From: Oligosphaeraceae bacterium
GTDB lineage: Bacteria > Verrucomicrobiota > Lentisphaeria > Oligosphaerales > Oligosphaeraceae
Direction of reading: 5' to 3'
Assembly: GCA_012515455.1 (NCBI GenBank)
Contig: JAAYYJ010000200.1
Location: forward strand, 1-14,740
Length of the DNA stretch: 14,740 nucleotides
Shown: positions 14,399 through 14,740 of the stretch, one piece after another
Layout: each line of letters begins with the position of its first letter
Numbering within the stretch: position 1 is the first letter of the stretch
Notes under the pieces: generated by a model
The model's input: only the letters and a program-made list of their open reading frames with translations
What the model was told of the DNA's origin: nothing
The model's database searches: none
Translations under genes and position numbers: made by a program

Positions 14399-14412
14399 CC
14401 ACGCGCGCGTGG
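14399..14412. promoter_or_regulatory. Perfect 14-bp palindrome upstream of topA
   Basis: CCACGCGCGCGTGG is a perfect palindrome 38 bp before the topA start codon. TATATT lies just upstream on the minus strand and could be a weak -10 box, which would place the palindrome near the transcription start. It could be an operator or an mRNA hairpin; alternating CG is also prone to unusual DNA structure. Confidence 0.35.
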
Positions 14413-14459
14413 TTATTTCAAATATAGCTCAGAAATGCAGTTTCAGCACCAGGCAAGCT

Positions 14460-14521
14460 AAAAATAAATGCCCGTCCGGGGAAAATTGCCCTCAAGTGAC
14501 CACTCGACCGGACACCCGGGC
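14460..14521 (-). terminator. Possible intrinsic terminator after dprA
   Basis: On the minus strand GCCCGGGTGTCCGG (14521-14508), within the end of dprA, can pair with CCGGACGGGC (14479-14470), with a 3-base bulge and a large loop of about 28 bases. ATTTATTTTT follows. The large loop makes it a moderate candidate; if active, topA needs its own promoter. Confidence 0.38.
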
Positions 14522-14740
14522 GACAAATTTTCCCGGCAACTGCCGGACCAGCTGCTTCATCTCCAGCACCAGCAGGCAACCCAGCACGCTGGAGGGAGGC
14601 TCCTCCAGGCGGGCAATCAGATCATCGATGGCAGTTTCGCCCTCGGACAGGCAATCCCAGATTTTTTTCTCCAGCGGCTGCAGTGTGACCGGCTGTGCTT
14701 CGCGCTCCCGGGCGCTGGTTTGGGCGGCCTTGAACTGCAG
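14492..14740 (-). CDS. dprA: DNA processing protein DprA, C-terminal part
   Basis: Only the last 82 codons are in the window; the gene runs off the right edge. DprA loads RecA onto incoming single-stranded DNA during natural transformation. The visible part is a linker followed by a winged-helix domain like the DprA C-terminal one: LEKKIWDCLSEGETAIDDLI (23-42 of the fragment), the recognition-helix region SSVLGCLLVLEMKQLVRQLP (50-69) and the wing GKFVARV. The conserved Rossmann fold lies outside. The call rests on this domain together with its position 130 bp upstream of topA, where dprA sits in many bacteria. Confidence 0.85.
   Translation of the reverse strand: MQFKAAQTSAREREAQPVTLQPLEKKIWDCLSEGETAIDDLIARLEEPPSSVLGCLLVLEMKQLVRQLPGKFVARVSGRVVT

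Noticed and set aside
1..14740. Insertion sequences, CRISPR arrays, tRNA or rRNA genes
   Set aside because: No transposase-like protein, regularly spaced repeats, CCA-ended cloverleaf or rRNA-like stretch was found by reading both strands.

Overview
The window is a GC-rich bacterial chromosome segment with tightly packed genes, most of them on the minus strand. The gene content suggests a member of the PVC superphylum, possibly Lentisphaerota/Victivallales. The reasons are a large secreted DUF4838-type glycosidase-like protein with a CBM9-like tail, a LamG-like secreted partner, a GH28-like beta-helix protein, an ADP-ribosylglycohydrolase of the 'DTDCN' subfamily, and dprA next to topA. This placement is an inference from family distribution and is not proven by any marker here.

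Region 1 (1-1740) holds a stand-alone ADP-ribosylglycohydrolase-family gene on the plus strand. Region 2 (1741-3402) holds a two-gene small heat-shock (Hsp20) operon on the minus strand. It is bounded on both sides by gene fragments whose 3' ends point outward. One is a clear C-terminal piece of a NitT/TauT-type ABC transporter ATPase; the other is an unassigned open reading-frame tail. The layout looks like a cassette that replaced the middle of a divergent gene pair. Region 3 (3403-7023) is a minus-strand pair of exported proteins: an 823-residue DUF4838/CBM9-like protein followed 15 bp later by a LamG-like protein, probably acting together on glycans.

Region 4 (7221-8700) is the most interesting part. 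A complete trpB gene is preceded by a full transcription-attenuation leader: a promoter, a 16-codon leader peptide with four Trp codons near its end (AWSWWWQ), a segment that can form an antiterminator, and two strong Rho-independent terminators in tandem. The antiterminator segment is complementary to the 5' arm of both terminators, so one Trp-sensing peptide could control two stacked attenuators. Divergent from it, on the plus strand, is a nitrilase-superfamily amidase gene (8862-9680).

Region 5 (9706-14740, minus strand) reads dprA (3' end only), topA, a leaderless cysteine-rich GH28-like beta-helix protein and an RluA-family pseudouridine synthase. The last three are 38 and 22 bp apart and are probably co-transcribed. 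The topoisomerase has a single C-terminal zinc finger preceded by three divergent copies of a helical module. No rRNA, tRNA, CRISPR array or intact mobile element was seen.
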